From Planctomycetota bacterium (GTDB taxonomy: Bacteria; Planctomycetota; Planctomycetia; Isosphaerales; Isosphaeraceae): a stretch of DNA of 64,000 nt. The notes beneath the pieces are model-generated. The model did not search any database, was not told the origin of the DNA, and was given only the letters and a program-made list of their open reading frames with translations. This document shows positions 9,773 to 18,856 of the stretch, piece after piece (positions within the stretch are counted from its first letter, which is position 1; each line of letters begins with the position of its first letter). The DNA lies in NCBI GenBank assembly GCA_028291545.1, contig JAQGHR010000052.1:158271-222270 (forward strand), in the 5' to 3' direction. The position numbers and the translations under genes were made by a program.

Positions 9773-12700
9773 ATGTCTCTCATGAATTCCATGAAGGTCC
9801 TCTTGGGCCGACGCAAGACGCCCCGGGACCGCCGGGTTGCTACCGGCGCGTCACTCGCCGCCGAGGCCCGGAAGTACCGTAGCCATGCGGCGATCGTCGA
9901 GACCCTGGAAGACCGGGCCATGTTGTCGCTCACGGGCATCTCGGTCGCCGCGCAGGTAGGCGCGCTGACGTACGGAACGGCTGGGTCTGTGACATTCGTC
10001 ATCACCGTGACACGTGGCAACAACGGTTCCGACTCGATCCCGCTTTTCGTCACGACGACACTCCCGTCCGGCGCGACATCAAGCTTCAGCCCGACACCGA
10101 TTAGTTTCAGTGGTAACACGAAATCCGAGACCTCGACGCTGACGATCTCGACTTCGGCAACGACGCCGGCCGCCACCACGACATTCACTGTCCAAGCGAG
10201 TGGAAATGGTACGGTGACAAATACCGGCACCCTGACCGAGGGCGCGAGGGCACTGACGATCACAGCCGCGACCAACTCCAAAGTCTACGACGGGACAACC
10301 AACGCCACGGCGACACCCACCATCACGTCGGGCAGCCTGGTGAACGGCAACACGGCAACGCTGACCGAGGCATATGCGAGCAAGAACGCCGGCACCGGCC
10401 TGTCGCTGGTCCCGTCGGCTTCGATCTCCGACGGCAACTCGGGCAACAACTACGCCGTGACGCTGGTCAACAACTCCACCGGCATCATCACGACCAAGGC
10501 GTTGACCGCGAATGGCGTTTCCGCGCCGCAGAGCAAGGTCTACAACGGCACCACGGCGGCGGCGGTCAGCGGCCTCGCCACGCTGCAGGCGGGGGAAATT
10601 CCCGGCAGCGGCACCTCGGGCGATGGCAGGCCCTACACCGGGGATACCGTAAGTCTGACGGGGACGGTCACCGGCACCTACAACAGCAAGGACGTGGCGA
10701 CGGCGACGACGGTGACCTTCGGCGGGCTCTCCCTGACCGGCACCAGCAGCGTCAACTACTCATTCGCTCCCCCCACCCAGTCTGCCACGATCACGCCCAA
10801 GGCGCTGACCGCGAGCGGCCTGTCGGTGCCGGCGAGCAGGATCTACGACGGCACGACGGCGGCGGTGGTCAGCGGGACAGCATCGCTGCAGGCGACGGAG
10901 GCGGCCGGCAGCGGCAGCACGGGCGACGGCAAGCCCTACAATGTCGACAGCGTGGGCCTGACGGGCACGCCGACCGGCACGTACAACAGCAAGGACGTGG
11001 CGACGGCGGCGACCGTGACCTTCGGCGGCCTCTCGCTGACCGGCGCCGGCAACACGAATTACACGCTCACCCCCGCCACCCAGGCCGCAACCATCACGAC
11101 CAAGGCGCTCACCGCGAGCGGGCTATCGGTGCCCGCGAGCAGGCCTTATAACGGCACGACGGCGGCGGTGGTGAGCGGGACGGCCGCGCTGCAGGCGACG
11201 GAGGCGGCCGGCAGCGGCAGCACCGGCGACGGCAAGCCCTACAATGTGGACAGCGTGTCCCTGGCGGGGACGGCCACCGGCACCTACAACAGCAAGGACG
11301 TGGCGACGGCGACGACGGTGACCTTCGGCGGGCTCTCCCTGACCGGCACCGGCAACGCCAACTACACGCTGACTCCCCCGACTCAGGCGGCCACCATCAC
11401 CAAGGCGGCGCTGACCGCCACCGCCGATAACAAGGGCAAGGTCTACGGCGCCGCCGACCCGGCGCTCACCTACACGCTCTCCGGGACTCTCTTCAGCCCC
11501 GATACCGCGGCCGTGGTCAGCGGCGTGATCCTGTCTACCACGACCGGGGCGGCGGCGACGGCCGGGACGCACGCCATCACCGCCAGCGGGGGCACGGCGG
11601 CCAACTATGCGGTGACGACCGCCAACGGCACGCTGACGGTCACCAAGGCGGCGGCGCTGACGGCGACGGCCGACGACCAGGGCAAGGTCTACGGCGCGGC
11701 AGACCCGACACTCACTTATACGGTGACGGGCGTGACCTATTACGGCGATTCGGCGCAAGCGGTCGTCAGCGGCGTGATCCTCTCCACCACGACCGGGGCG
11801 GCGGCGACGGCCGGGACGCACGCCATCACCGCCAGCGGGGGCACGGCGGCCAACTATGCGGTGACGACCGCCAACGGCACGCTGACCGTGACCAAGGCGG
11901 CGGCGCTGACCGCGACGGCCGACGACCAGGGCAAGGTCTACGGCGCGGCAGACCCGACACTCACCTACACCGTGACGGGCGTGACGTATTACGGCGACGT
12001 GGCCCAGTCGGTCGTCAGCGGCGTGATCCTCTCCACCACGACCGGGGCGGCGGCGACGGCCGGCACGCATACCATCACAGCCAGCGGCGGCACGGCGGCG
12101 AATTACGAAGTCAACACCGCCAACGGCACCCTCAACGTCTCACAGGCGCCGCTGACGGTCACAGCCAGCGATCGGTCGAAGACTTACGGCACGACCCTGT
12201 CGCTCGGGACCTCGGCATTCACGACCAGCGCCTTGCCGTACGGTGAGACGGTCGGCTCGGTGACTTTGAACAGCTCGGGCGCCACCAATACGGCCCCGGT
12301 TGGCTCCTACCCGATCATCGCGAGTGCGGCGACCGGCGGCACCTTCAGTGCCAGCAACTACGGCATCATTTACGCCGACGGCAGCCTGACGGTCAACCCG
12401 GCCGTGCTGATCATGACGGCCAACAATCAGAACATGGGCCACGGCGACGCGGTGCCGACGCTGACGTACGCCCTGAGTGGGTTCGTCAACAATGAGAATC
12501 CCGGCATCGTCACCGGTACGGCGAATAACTCGACCACGGGCACCTCGACCAGTTCGGCGGGCTATTATCCGATCACGGCCGGGGTGGGGACGCTGACGGC
12601 GCCCAACTACACGATCTCACCGGTCAACGGCCAGTTGACGATCCACCCCAAGGTCGCCGACGTCCGGATCCACTGGGGCATCAAGACGATTTCGATCGTG

Positions 12701-13153
12701 GGCCTGAACCGCAACCTGCCGTTCTTCAACATCACCGCGCTGGACGTCCTGTTCACCGACGACGTCAGCGGTGTGTCGGGCAACTCGGGCATCACGCTCA
12801 CGAGCACGAACGGCGGCCCGTCGTACGCGTTCAACAGCAATAGTTATGCGGCCAATGACGCCGTCCGCGGCCTGCCGTCGGCGATCGGGATCGACAAGCT
12901 GTCGCTTGCCGTAAGCAACGGAATCACCGCGGCGGGCTTCCCGGCGATCTCCATTTACGGCCAGACCGCGTTTGGCTTCAACGTCCTGCCCGGCGACTTC
13001 AACAACGACGGCCAGGTCACGGCCTCCGACTCGACTCAGGTCAGGAACCTGATCGCCGGCGTTTACAACGTCTGGGCCGACGTCAACGGCGACGGAGTGG
13101 TGGATGCCGCCGATGTGAACCTGATTCGAGCCAAGGTCGGCACCCATTACTGA
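9773..13153 (+). CDS. Exported YDG/MBG-repeat surface protein with LEPR-XLL-like N-terminus and dockerin-like C-terminus
   Basis: 1126 residues from ATG 9773, which has AAGGAG ten bases upstream; the frame is open from GTG 9665. Residues about 40-52 (VETLEDRAMLSL) are a LEPR-XLL-type signature of exported planctomycete proteins. A beta-rich region (about 55-195) is followed by four YDG-type units (core SKVYNGTTAA...GDTVSLTGTVTGTYNSKDVA) over residues about 160-545, then three MBG-type units (core DDQGKVYGAADPTLTYT) over about 545-790 and more divergent MBG-like units to about 960. The end (GDFNNDGQVTASDSTQ... DVNGDGVVDAADVNLI) has two dockerin/EF-hand-like calcium loops. It is most likely a large adhesin-like extracellular protein; the ligand is unknown. 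It has its own strong promoter, and a terminator-like hairpin follows at 13214. Confidence 0.85.
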   Translation: MSLMNSMKVLLGRRKTPRDRRVATGASLAAEARKYRSHAAIVETLEDRAMLSLTGISVAAQVGALTYGTAGSVTFVITVTRGNNGSDSIPLFVTTTLPSGATSSFSPTPISFSGNTKSETSTLTISTSATTPAATTTFTVQASGNGTVTNTGTLTEGARALTITAATNSKVYDGTTNATATPTITSGSLVNGNTATLTEAYASKNAGTGLSLVPSASISDGNSGNNYAVTLVNNSTGIITTKALTANGVSAPQSKVYNGTTAAAVSGLATLQAGEIPGSGTSGDGRPYTGDTVSLTGTVTGTYNSKDVATATTVTFGGLSLTGTSSVNYSFAPPTQSATITPKALTASGLSVPASRIYDGTTAAVVSGTASLQATEAAGSGSTGDGKPYNVDSVGLTGTPTGTYNSKDVATAATVTFGGLSLTGAGNTNYTLTPATQAATITTKALTASGLSVPASRPYNGTTAAVVSGTAALQATEAAGSGSTGDGKPYNVDSVSLAGTATGTYNSKDVATATTVTFGGLSLTGTGNANYTLTPPTQAATITKAALTATADNKGKVYGAADPALTYTLSGTLFSPDTAAVVSGVILSTTTGAAATAGTHAITASGGTAANYAVTTANGTLTVTKAAALTATADDQGKVYGAADPTLTYTVTGVTYYGDSAQAVVSGVILSTTTGAAATAGTHAITASGGTAANYAVTTANGTLTVTKAAALTATADDQGKVYGAADPTLTYTVTGVTYYGDVAQSVVSGVILSTTTGAAATAGTHTITASGGTAANYEVNTANGTLNVSQAPLTVTASDRSKTYGTTLSLGTSAFTTSALPYGETVGSVTLNSSGATNTAPVGSYPIIASAATGGTFSASNYGIIYADGSLTVNPAVLIMTANNQNMGHGDAVPTLTYALSGFVNNENPGIVTGTANNSTTGTSTSSAGYYPITAGVGTLTAPNYTISPVNGQLTIHPKVADVRIHWGIKTISIVGLNRNLPFFNITALDVLFTDDVSGVSGNSGITLTSTNGGPSYAFNSNSYAANDAVRGLPSAIGIDKLSLAVSNGITAAGFPAISIYGQTAFGFNVLPGDFNNDGQVTASDSTQVRNLIAGVYNVWADVNGDGVVDAADVNLIRAKVGTHY
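10501..11405 (+). repeat. Tandem coding repeats, YDG-type, about 300-bp period
   Basis: Three successive units of about 100 codons are highly similar at the DNA level as well as in protein (compare starts near 10501, 10801 and 11101). A more diverged unit precedes them from about 10246. Such high DNA identity suggests recent duplication or continuing gene conversion. Confidence 0.8.
11405..12140 (+). repeat. Tandem coding repeats, MBG-type, about 245-bp period
   Basis: Three units with long stretches of identical DNA, for example the run encoding STTTGAAATAGTHAITASGG near 11532, 11772 and (with one change) 12030. They are coding repeats, not a CRISPR array or a mobile element. Confidence 0.8.
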
Positions 13154-13213
13154 CCTTTCGACCCGTCGAGCGGCTCGCGCCCCTGACAGGGCTCGGGCCG
13201 TCGCAGGCCGGAA

Positions 13214-13242
13214 CCCCCGCCGCTCTCTCTGCGGCTCGGGGG
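13214..13242 (+). terminator. Hairpin after the MBG-repeat gene
   Basis: CCCCCGCCGC (13214-13223) can pair with the GCGGC and GGGGG parts of 13231-13242 around a TCTCTCT loop. There is no T-tract, so termination is a guess from position. Confidence 0.35.
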
Positions 13243-13363
13243 CGAACATGCTGGAGGTAGGCGTGGGGAAAGGATCTCCCCTTCTCCCGGGAGCGCCGGG
13301 AGTCCGTGAGAACCGTCGGTGTCCTTAATATGCGCCAAGTCGAACCTGAAGAGGATTCACGAA

Positions 13364-14053
13364 ATGCATCTACAGCGGATCGTTGGCCGCCTGTTCCGCG
13401 GCGGCCTGATGCTCATGCCCGTGTTGCTGGCTAGCTCGGCCGCTCCCGCGCGGGCCGACTTCGTGCTGGAGGCCCTGAATGTCGGGCCACTCGCGGTCGG
13501 TTCGTCGGGATCCTTCGTCGTCATCCTGACCGACACCGCCACGCCTCCGACCGGCCCTTTCGACGTCAACGCGTTCAACGTTCAGTTGACGCTCGACGCG
13601 GGCTCGGGTATCACGTTCACCGGGGCTGACATCGGTGCAGTCACGGCGAACTTCATCTTCGACGGTATCACCCAGTTCTCGCCCGGCTTTCAGGCCAACG
13701 TCGCCAACGGTGGGCTCCAGATCGACTTCGACGACCTCGGCGACATGCCGTCCGATAGCCGGACGTTCAATAGCAGCGGCGGCCCGATCTCCTGGGTGCT
13801 CGGCCGGGTCTTCTTCACCATCGCCCCGGACGCGTCGGCGGGGACCTCGATCGTGACCGTCACCCAATATTCCGACGTGACGAGCCCCGACGGCGACAGC
13901 TTCAAGAACCCGCCGACCTCCTTGACGCTGATCAACGGCAGCATCACGACGGTTACGGCCGTCCCCGAGCCGTCGAGCCTCATCCTCACGGGCCTCGGCG
14001 CCGGGTGTATCGTCGTTTCACTCCGGCGTCGCCATCGCGCGGCCGTTACCTGA
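13364..14053 (+). CDS. PEP-CTERM sorting-domain protein
   Basis: 229 residues from ATG 13364, with GAAGAGGA eight or more bases upstream. A signal peptide (RLFRGGLMLMPVLLASSAAPARA, about residues 8-30, cleavage after ARA) is followed by a beta-rich extracellular domain of about 165 residues resembling cohesin-like secreted domains (FDVNAFNVQLTLDAGSG). The C-terminus has the full sorting signal: VPEPSSL, a hydrophobic stretch and the basic tail RRRHR. PEP-CTERM proteins are processed by an exosortase, which is not in this window. It follows the MBG-repeat protein by 210 bases and probably also belongs to the cell surface. Confidence 0.88.
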   Translation: MHLQRIVGRLFRGGLMLMPVLLASSAAPARADFVLEALNVGPLAVGSSGSFVVILTDTATPPTGPFDVNAFNVQLTLDAGSGITFTGADIGAVTANFIFDGITQFSPGFQANVANGGLQIDFDDLGDMPSDSRTFNSSGGPISWVLGRVFFTIAPDASAGTSIVTVTQYSDVTSPDGDSFKNPPTSLTLINGSITTVTAVPEPSSLILTGLGAGCIVVSLRRRHRAAVT

Positions 14054-14090
14054 CCCCGGACCTATTGGCGACTCCCGATCCGTGAGCGGC

Positions 14091-14135
14091 GCCACCCCCG
14101 CGGGATCGAGCCTCGGCTCGTCCCGTCGAGGTGGC
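14091..14135. terminator. Strong hairpin between convergent genes
   Basis: A three-step dyad: GCCACC (14091-14096) with GGTGGC (14130-14135), CGGGA (14101-14105) with TCCCG (14121-14125), and GAGC with GCTC around a CTCG loop. It sits between the ends of the PEP-CTERM gene and the minus-strand receiver gene, so a bidirectional terminator is likely, although no T-tract is seen. Confidence 0.55.
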
Positions 14136-14247
14136 GTCGGTCGTCTCCAGCGCGATCCCATCCCAATTGCGGCACCTGTTCGCGATCCGTCGTCCGAGAC
14201 GAATGGACGGGAGTGAGCGTGGACGCTTGCCCTGCGTTTCTCGCGAG

Positions 14248-14706
14248 TCAAATCTTCCTCGCCCCCGCCTTCGTCAAGGTGCTGACGAGATCGGCCATGT
14301 CCAGGGGCTTGAGGAAGACATGGTCGATGCCGGACTCGGCCCGGTCGGGGATCTCGGAACCGAAGTCCCAGCCGGTGATCATCACGATGATGGGCTTGGG
14401 CACGAGCTTCTGCGCCTGACGGGCGATTTCGCGACCGTCGATGTCGGGCAAGAGCAGATCGGTCAGGATGAATTCCGGGGGAGGGGACTGGCGGAGGATC
14501 TGAAGCGCGGATGCGCCATCGGGCACGGACGTTACGTCGAAGTCATAGAATTCCAGAAGCCGGGCCAGGGCGCGCCGGCCCTCGGCATTGTCATCGACAA
14601 GCAGGAGCCGTCGCCGAGGCCGATACACCGAGGGTTTCATGCTTGGCTCGGAAGTAGATTCGGGCATCGCGGGCCGGATCCCGGCGGAGCGATCGAGGAT
14701 TTGCAT
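14248..14706 (-). CDS. Stand-alone response-regulator receiver protein
   Basis: About 152 residues, essentially one CheY-like receiver domain: RRRLLLVDDNAEGRRAL gives the acidic pair, ILTDLLLPDIDG holds the phospho-accepting Asp, VMITG the Thr/Ser switch and FLKPLD the conserved Lys. There is no output domain. The start is uncertain: ATG 14706 lies two bases after the stop of the upstream dehydrogenase; ATG 14667 and 14640 are alternatives, and none has a clear Shine-Dalgarno. The partner kinase is not next door. It may work by protein-protein contact. Confidence 0.82.
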   Translation of the reverse strand: MQILDRSAGIRPAMPESTSEPSMKPSVYRPRRRLLLVDDNAEGRRALARLLEFYDFDVTSVPDGASALQILRQSPPPEFILTDLLLPDIDGREIARQAQKLVPKPIIVMITGWDFGSEIPDRAESGIDHVFLKPLDMADLVSTLTKAGARKI

Positions 14707-14708
14707 CG

Positions 14709-15635
14709 TCAAGTACTCGTGTCTGACTTCGGCCATTCCAGGTTGGAGATCCGTGCCAACGCAAGCATCAACGCGTGCGTGCCGTCTCGTCCATGGCCCT
14801 GGGCTTCCACGGCCCGATACAGGGTTTCTGCGAGTGCCAGACCGGGCAGGGCGAGATGTAACCGTCGAGCCTCGGCCAGGGCAATTCCCATGTCCTTGAG
14901 AAAATGCTCGACAAAAAATCCCGGTTCGAATCGCCCCGCGACGATCCTCGGCCCGAGGTTGCTCAGGCTCCACGAGCCGGCCGCACCACCGCTGACACTC
15001 TGAAGGACTTTTTCGAGGTCGAGCCCCGCACGGAATCCGTACAGCAGGGCTTCACAAACCCCGACCATATTCGAGGCGATCAGGATCTGGTTGACCATCT
15101 TGGTGTGTTGGCCCGCGCCGGGGCCGCCCTGATGCACGATGGTTTTGCCCAGGAGTTGAAACAGGGGCATTAACGCAGCCACATCCTCCGCATCCCCTCC
15201 TACCATGAGCGACAGTCGAGCTTCTCGTGCGCCAACGTCTCCTCCGGAAACCGGGGCATCGACCGACCGGACCCCCTTTTGCTTCGCAGCCTGGTAAATT
15301 TCGACGGCCAGTGCTGGCTCGCTCGTGGTCATATCGATGAGCATTGCACCGGGGGAGGCACCGGCAAGTGTCCCGTGGGTGCCGAACGTCACCTCTCGCA
15401 CGTCCGCCGGGTAACCGACAATGGTGAAGACCACGTCCGACGCTTCGGCCACCTCTCGCGGAGATTGCGCCAGCGTCGCACCCCGATCGACCAACGCCTT
15501 GGCCTTGGCGGGTGTACGGTTATAGACCGTCGCGCGATAACCCGCAGCGATGAGATGACCGCACATCAATGAACCCATCACACCGGTGCCGATCCATCCG
15601 ACTCGGATGGTGGCCGGGGATACTTCGAGACTCAT
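14709..15635 (-). CDS. NAD(P)-dependent beta-hydroxyacid dehydrogenase (3-hydroxyisobutyrate dehydrogenase family)
   Basis: 308 residues from ATG 15635, with GGAG six bases upstream; ATG 15638 is adjacent. The N-terminal Rossmann motif ([10 protein letters not shown]) is followed by the [11 protein letters not shown] segment. [11 protein letters not shown] is the substrate-binding signature of this family, and the catalytic Lys lies in [11 protein letters not shown]. These enzymes oxidise short 3-hydroxy acids or reduce semialdehydes such as tartronate or succinate semialdehyde; the exact substrate cannot be read. The receiver gene follows at once, so the two are probably cotranscribed. Confidence 0.85.
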   Translation of the reverse strand: MSLEVSPATIRVGWIGTGVMGSLMCGHLIAAGYRATVYNRTPAKAKALVDRGATLAQSPREVAEASDVVFTIVGYPADVREVTFGTHGTLAGASPGAMLIDMTTSEPALAVEIYQAAKQKGVRSVDAPVSGGDVGAREARLSLMVGGDAEDVAALMPLFQLLGKTIVHQGGPGAGQHTKMVNQILIASNMVGVCEALLYGFRAGLDLEKVLQSVSGGAAGSWSLSNLGPRIVAGRFEPGFFVEHFLKDMGIALAEARRLHLALPGLALAETLYRAVEAQGHGRDGTHALMLALARISNLEWPKSDTST

Positions 15636-16078
15636 CATGGTCTCCACATGGTCATACGGATCGAACTGCGCGAAAACCTCGATCACCCCTGACCGCGTCA
15701 CGGAATCGCGCGATCTCCGTAATCAGTGAGAGGCAGTTAGCAAATCCCGGTCCGCGGGAAATTCGAGCCGGAGGGACGGACCTTTCTGATCCCGGGCGCG
15801 GAGAGTCCGCAACGACTCCGGCATAGCTACGGTTCATCCTGTCAGTTGTGACGCATGGAACGAAAATAGTGGGGCCGAGTCCTAAGTCTTCCAACTTGCA
15901 AGACATGGCGATTCTTGGCATGACGGATCGTCGCTGTAAAAATCCTTCGGGGTGTTGTACTGTAGCATGGCGGCTGATGAAATGCTCTCATCCGACCAAG
16001 ACGGTACGCAGGCCGGTCGCGATCCACGGATCGTGTAAGAGCTTGTAGAATCGTAGTCTCGTCCCCCTTCGCCGGAAA
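15636..16078. other. Divergent intergenic region
   Basis: About 440 bases between the minus-strand dehydrogenase and the plus-strand rhodanese. It must hold promoters for both, but no pair matches consensus well. Small open frames here have no coding support. Confidence 0.35.
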
Positions 16079-16447
16079 GTGGACAAGATAGCGGAGAAAC
16101 GCTTGGACGAGTCCGAAATTGCCCCCTCGGAACTGAAACGGCGCATGGATTCGGGCGACCGTTTCGCCCTACTCGATGTTCGCGAAGACTTCGAGCGTGA
16201 TTACTGCTCGATCGTGGCGCCCCCAGGCGTTGACGACTATCACATCCGCATGGACGAGATTCCCGCGCGATTCGAGGAGATCGCGTCGATCGCGGGTCCC
16301 GTGGTTGTCTACTGCCATCACGGCGTGCGATCAAGGATGGTACAACTCTGGCTGGCTCAGCGCGGGGTCTCCGGCGTCCTCAACCTCGACGGGGGGATCG
16401 ACGCCTGGTCACTCCAAGCGGACCGGACGGTGCCAAGGTACATGTGA
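16079..16447 (+). CDS. Single-domain rhodanese-like sulfurtransferase
   Basis: 122 residues from a GTG start. It has the rhodanese fold order: ALLDVREDFERDYC near the N-terminus, then VVVYCHHGVRSRMV with the active-site Cys in a six-residue loop, and LDGGIDAWS near the end. The C-terminal LQADRTVPRYM is typical of the small rhodaneses related to the C-terminal domain of MoeB/ThiF-type proteins. It probably carries persulfide sulfur; the acceptor is unknown. It stands alone on this strand. Confidence 0.85.
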   Translation: MDKIAEKRLDESEIAPSELKRRMDSGDRFALLDVREDFERDYCSIVAPPGVDDYHIRMDEIPARFEEIASIAGPVVVYCHHGVRSRMVQLWLAQRGVSGVLNLDGGIDAWSLQADRTVPRYM

Positions 16448-16535
16448 TCGGCCATGAGAGCTTCGAGACCCGGGGATGACGACGTTCTCAGGAATTCGAG
16501 GGCTCGAATCGGAAGGTTCCCGAACGACCGGGAAT

Positions 16536-17009
16536 TCAACCGCACCCGGCACAATCGACGGCCGGCAGATCGCACCCGGAGCATGACTGACCCATCGCGT
16601 CGAACCCCGCTCCGACGCAAACGTCACCCAGGCAAGGGGAGACGTCAATGCACGGCAAAAGGTCGAGGCCATTTCGGGGTGATGCAGAGTTTCGAGCCGT
16701 TCCCTGGGCGTGTCCAGGATCGTCAAATTCTTCATCCATCACGCGCGAAGTAAGCAGTAGCTCTCGCTTCGCCTGGAGAAGCTCGTTCGCCTTTCGGCAC
16801 TCACGCAGGCGCCGTCGCATGTCGCGGATGCCGGAGATCAGGCCGTTCTCGCGGATCGCGGACTTCACGAATTGGGAGCAGGAGTCGCCCCCACGCAGGA
16901 CGCGATGGGCGCAGACGAAGCCCTTGCGCGGGGAGAGGTGGATCTGATAAAAGCCGATCGCGAGAATCCCGATTCGCGCGGGTAGGGCGGGCTTGACGAC
17001 GAACGACAC
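16536..17009 (-). CDS. yidD: YidD-type membrane protein insertion factor with long Cys-rich tail
   Basis: The core is the small YidD family: IGFYQIHLSPRKGF, then CAHRVLRGGDSCSQF and a region enriched in basic residues (GIRDMRRRLRECR), normally about 70-85 residues in total. YidD helps YidC/Sec place proteins in the membrane. Here about 75 residues follow, ending in a cysteine-rich tail (SCSGCDLPAVDCAGCG). The start is uncertain: GTG 17009 has GGGGGTGG upstream, while the frame is open to TTG 17066. It is convergent with the rhodanese gene. Confidence 0.75.
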   Translation of the reverse strand: MSFVVKPALPARIGILAIGFYQIHLSPRKGFVCAHRVLRGGDSCSQFVKSAIRENGLISGIRDMRRRLRECRKANELLQAKRELLLTSRVMDEEFDDPGHAQGTARNSASPRNGLDLLPCIDVSPCLGDVCVGAGFDAMGQSCSGCDLPAVDCAGCG

Positions 17010-17230
17010 GCGAGCCACCCCCGATGCCTGATTCCCTGGTCTTTCGTCACCGGTCGATCGGCCCAACGACTGTAACCGGCGAGGGGGGGCGACACCACGC
17101 CTTGTTCAACATTTCGCCGGTGGCCGCTTGTGGACCGGGCCGCCCTCTGTTACGAACGCGGGGACGGGCAATGCGCCAACCCCGATGTCGGTCCTCGCCA
17201 CGATCCCCGGTCCAGGGAGACTTTCCGATC

Positions 17231-18502
17231 ATGAACCTTCTGTCGCGACGCGACTTTCTGGCCACGTCGGCCACCGCCGGAGCCTTGGCGCTCTCTCCCT
17301 GGGCTCGGGCCGCCGGTGCCAACGAGTCGATCACCCTGGGCTTCATCGGCGTGGGCGGCATGGGTACCGGCCTGCTCGGAATCTTCAAGGGCATGCCCGA
17401 TGTCCGCGTCGCCGCCGTCTGCGACGTCTACGAGCCGCACGTGAATGCCGCGAAGAGTGCGACTGGCGGCAAGGCCGAAGCCTACGGCGATTTCCGCCGC
17501 ATTCTTGACCGCAAGGACATCGACGCCGTCGTGATCGCCACGCCCGACCACTGGCACGCCATCCCGACCATCCTCGCATGTCAGGCGGGCAAGGACGTCT
17601 ATTGCGAGAAGCCGCTGTCGTACCGGATCGCCGAAGGCCGGGCGATGACCGACGCCGCCACCAAATTCAAGCGTGTGACCCAGATGGGCAACCTGATCCA
17701 CGCGGGAGAAAACTATCATCGCGTCGTCGAGATCGTCCGTTCGGGCGTCCTGGGGAAAATCTCCAAGACGCGGGTCTGGATGGCCGGCATGAGCCCCAAC
17801 CTGGGCAAGCCCGCCGACTCGGCGCCTCCGGCCGGCCTGGATTACGACTTCTGGCTCGGGCCGGCGCCGAACCGGCCGTACAATCAGAATCACCTGCCGT
17901 TCCATTGGCGATGGTTCTGGGACTACGCCGGGGGCCAGTTGATGGATTTTTGCTGCCACATCATGGACCCCATTCTCTGGGCCATGGAGGTCGAATCGCC
18001 CGAAACAATCACGGCGACCGGGGGCCGCTACGCCATCGACGACAACGCTGAGACGCCGGACACCCTGGAGGTGGCCTACCACTTCGCCAAGGGGTTCGAC
18101 CTGGTCTGGAGCCACACCTCGGCCAGCAGCCACGGCATCGACGGCAAGGGCATGGGCATCATGTTCCAGGGGACCGAGGGGACGCTCGTGTGCGACTACG
18201 GCTCGTACCAGATCATCCCCGAGAAGGGCCGCGACATCAAACTACCCGAGAAGACCTTGCCCCGCTCGGCGGGCCATCATCGCGAGTGGCTCAACGCGAT
18301 CAAGAGCCGGGATCAGTGCTCGTGCAACTTCGATTACGGCCACAAGCTCACCACGGTCGGCCATCTCGGCAACATCGCCCTCTGGACGGGCGAGAAGCTC
18401 AAATGGGACGGCAAGGCGGAAAAGGTCACCAACCACGACGCGGCAAACCAGCACCTGTCGCGGGCCGAGTATCGCGCCCCGTGGGGTTTGCCCAAGGTGT
18501 AA
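17231..18502 (+). CDS. Tat-exported Gfo/Idh/MocA-family oxidoreductase
   Basis: 423 residues from ATG 17231 (GGGAGA upstream). A Tat signal is clear: SRRDFLATSA, then a short hydrophobic region ending WARA. The Rossmann motif is GFIGVGGMGTG, followed by ATPDHWHA and CEKPLS, the usual dinucleotide and catalytic-Lys (EKP) blocks of the family. The C-terminal half has the long beta sheet domain with WFWDYAGGQLMDFCCHIMD. Such exported oxidoreductases are abundant in planctomycetes and act on sugars or glycosides with a bound NAD(P); the substrate is unknown. It is probably in one transcription unit with the two genes downstream. Confidence 0.88.
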   Translation: MNLLSRRDFLATSATAGALALSPWARAAGANESITLGFIGVGGMGTGLLGIFKGMPDVRVAAVCDVYEPHVNAAKSATGGKAEAYGDFRRILDRKDIDAVVIATPDHWHAIPTILACQAGKDVYCEKPLSYRIAEGRAMTDAATKFKRVTQMGNLIHAGENYHRVVEIVRSGVLGKISKTRVWMAGMSPNLGKPADSAPPAGLDYDFWLGPAPNRPYNQNHLPFHWRWFWDYAGGQLMDFCCHIMDPILWAMEVESPETITATGGRYAIDDNAETPDTLEVAYHFAKGFDLVWSHTSASSHGIDGKGMGIMFQGTEGTLVCDYGSYQIIPEKGRDIKLPEKTLPRSAGHHREWLNAIKSRDQCSCNFDYGHKLTTVGHLGNIALWTGEKLKWDGKAEKVTNHDAANQHLSRAEYRAPWGLPKV

Positions 18503-18509
18503 CGATCGC

Positions 18510-18827
18510 ATGCTCGAACTCCTCGCCTTGCCCGCCTGGAACACGCCGCCGATTTCGATCGAGGCCTGGACCCAGGGACTCGCCGCGCACGGGCACGCGG
18601 CGACAGTCGCCCGGGAAGCCTCCGATATCACCTGGATTGAAGTGAGCGATCTTCGCCTTCGCGGTTTCGTGGTGATCGAGGCGGGTCACGTCGAGGCGAT
18701 CAACTTCGAGATCCACGACCCCGACCCGTCCTCGGCGATCGCCCTGATCGAATCCACGGCTAGCGATCTCGGATGGGAGATCCACGCGGACGATGACGAC
18801 CCGGATGACGACAACGACGATTCTTGA
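18510..18827 (+). CDS. Small acidic protein of unknown function
   Basis: 105 residues, starting eight bases after the stop of the oxidoreductase; AAGGTG lies ten bases upstream of the ATG. No family recognised. The middle has an alternating alpha/beta pattern (ITWIEVSDLRLRGFVVIEAGHVEAINFEIHD), and the last 13 residues are almost all Asp (DDDDPDDDNDDS). No signal peptide. The tight spacing and proper start favour a real gene. Confidence 0.55.
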   Translation: MLELLALPAWNTPPISIEAWTQGLAAHGHAATVAREASDITWIEVSDLRLRGFVVIEAGHVEAINFEIHDPDPSSAIALIESTASDLGWEIHADDDDPDDDNDDS

Positions 18828-18856
18828 GACTCGCCTCGAAACTCGGAGAACGAAGA

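Noticed and set aside
10246..12140. Regular repeats resembling a CRISPR array or satellite
   Set aside because: Period is about 250-300 bases, there are no unique spacers, and the repeats are in frame within one protein with YDG/MBG domains.
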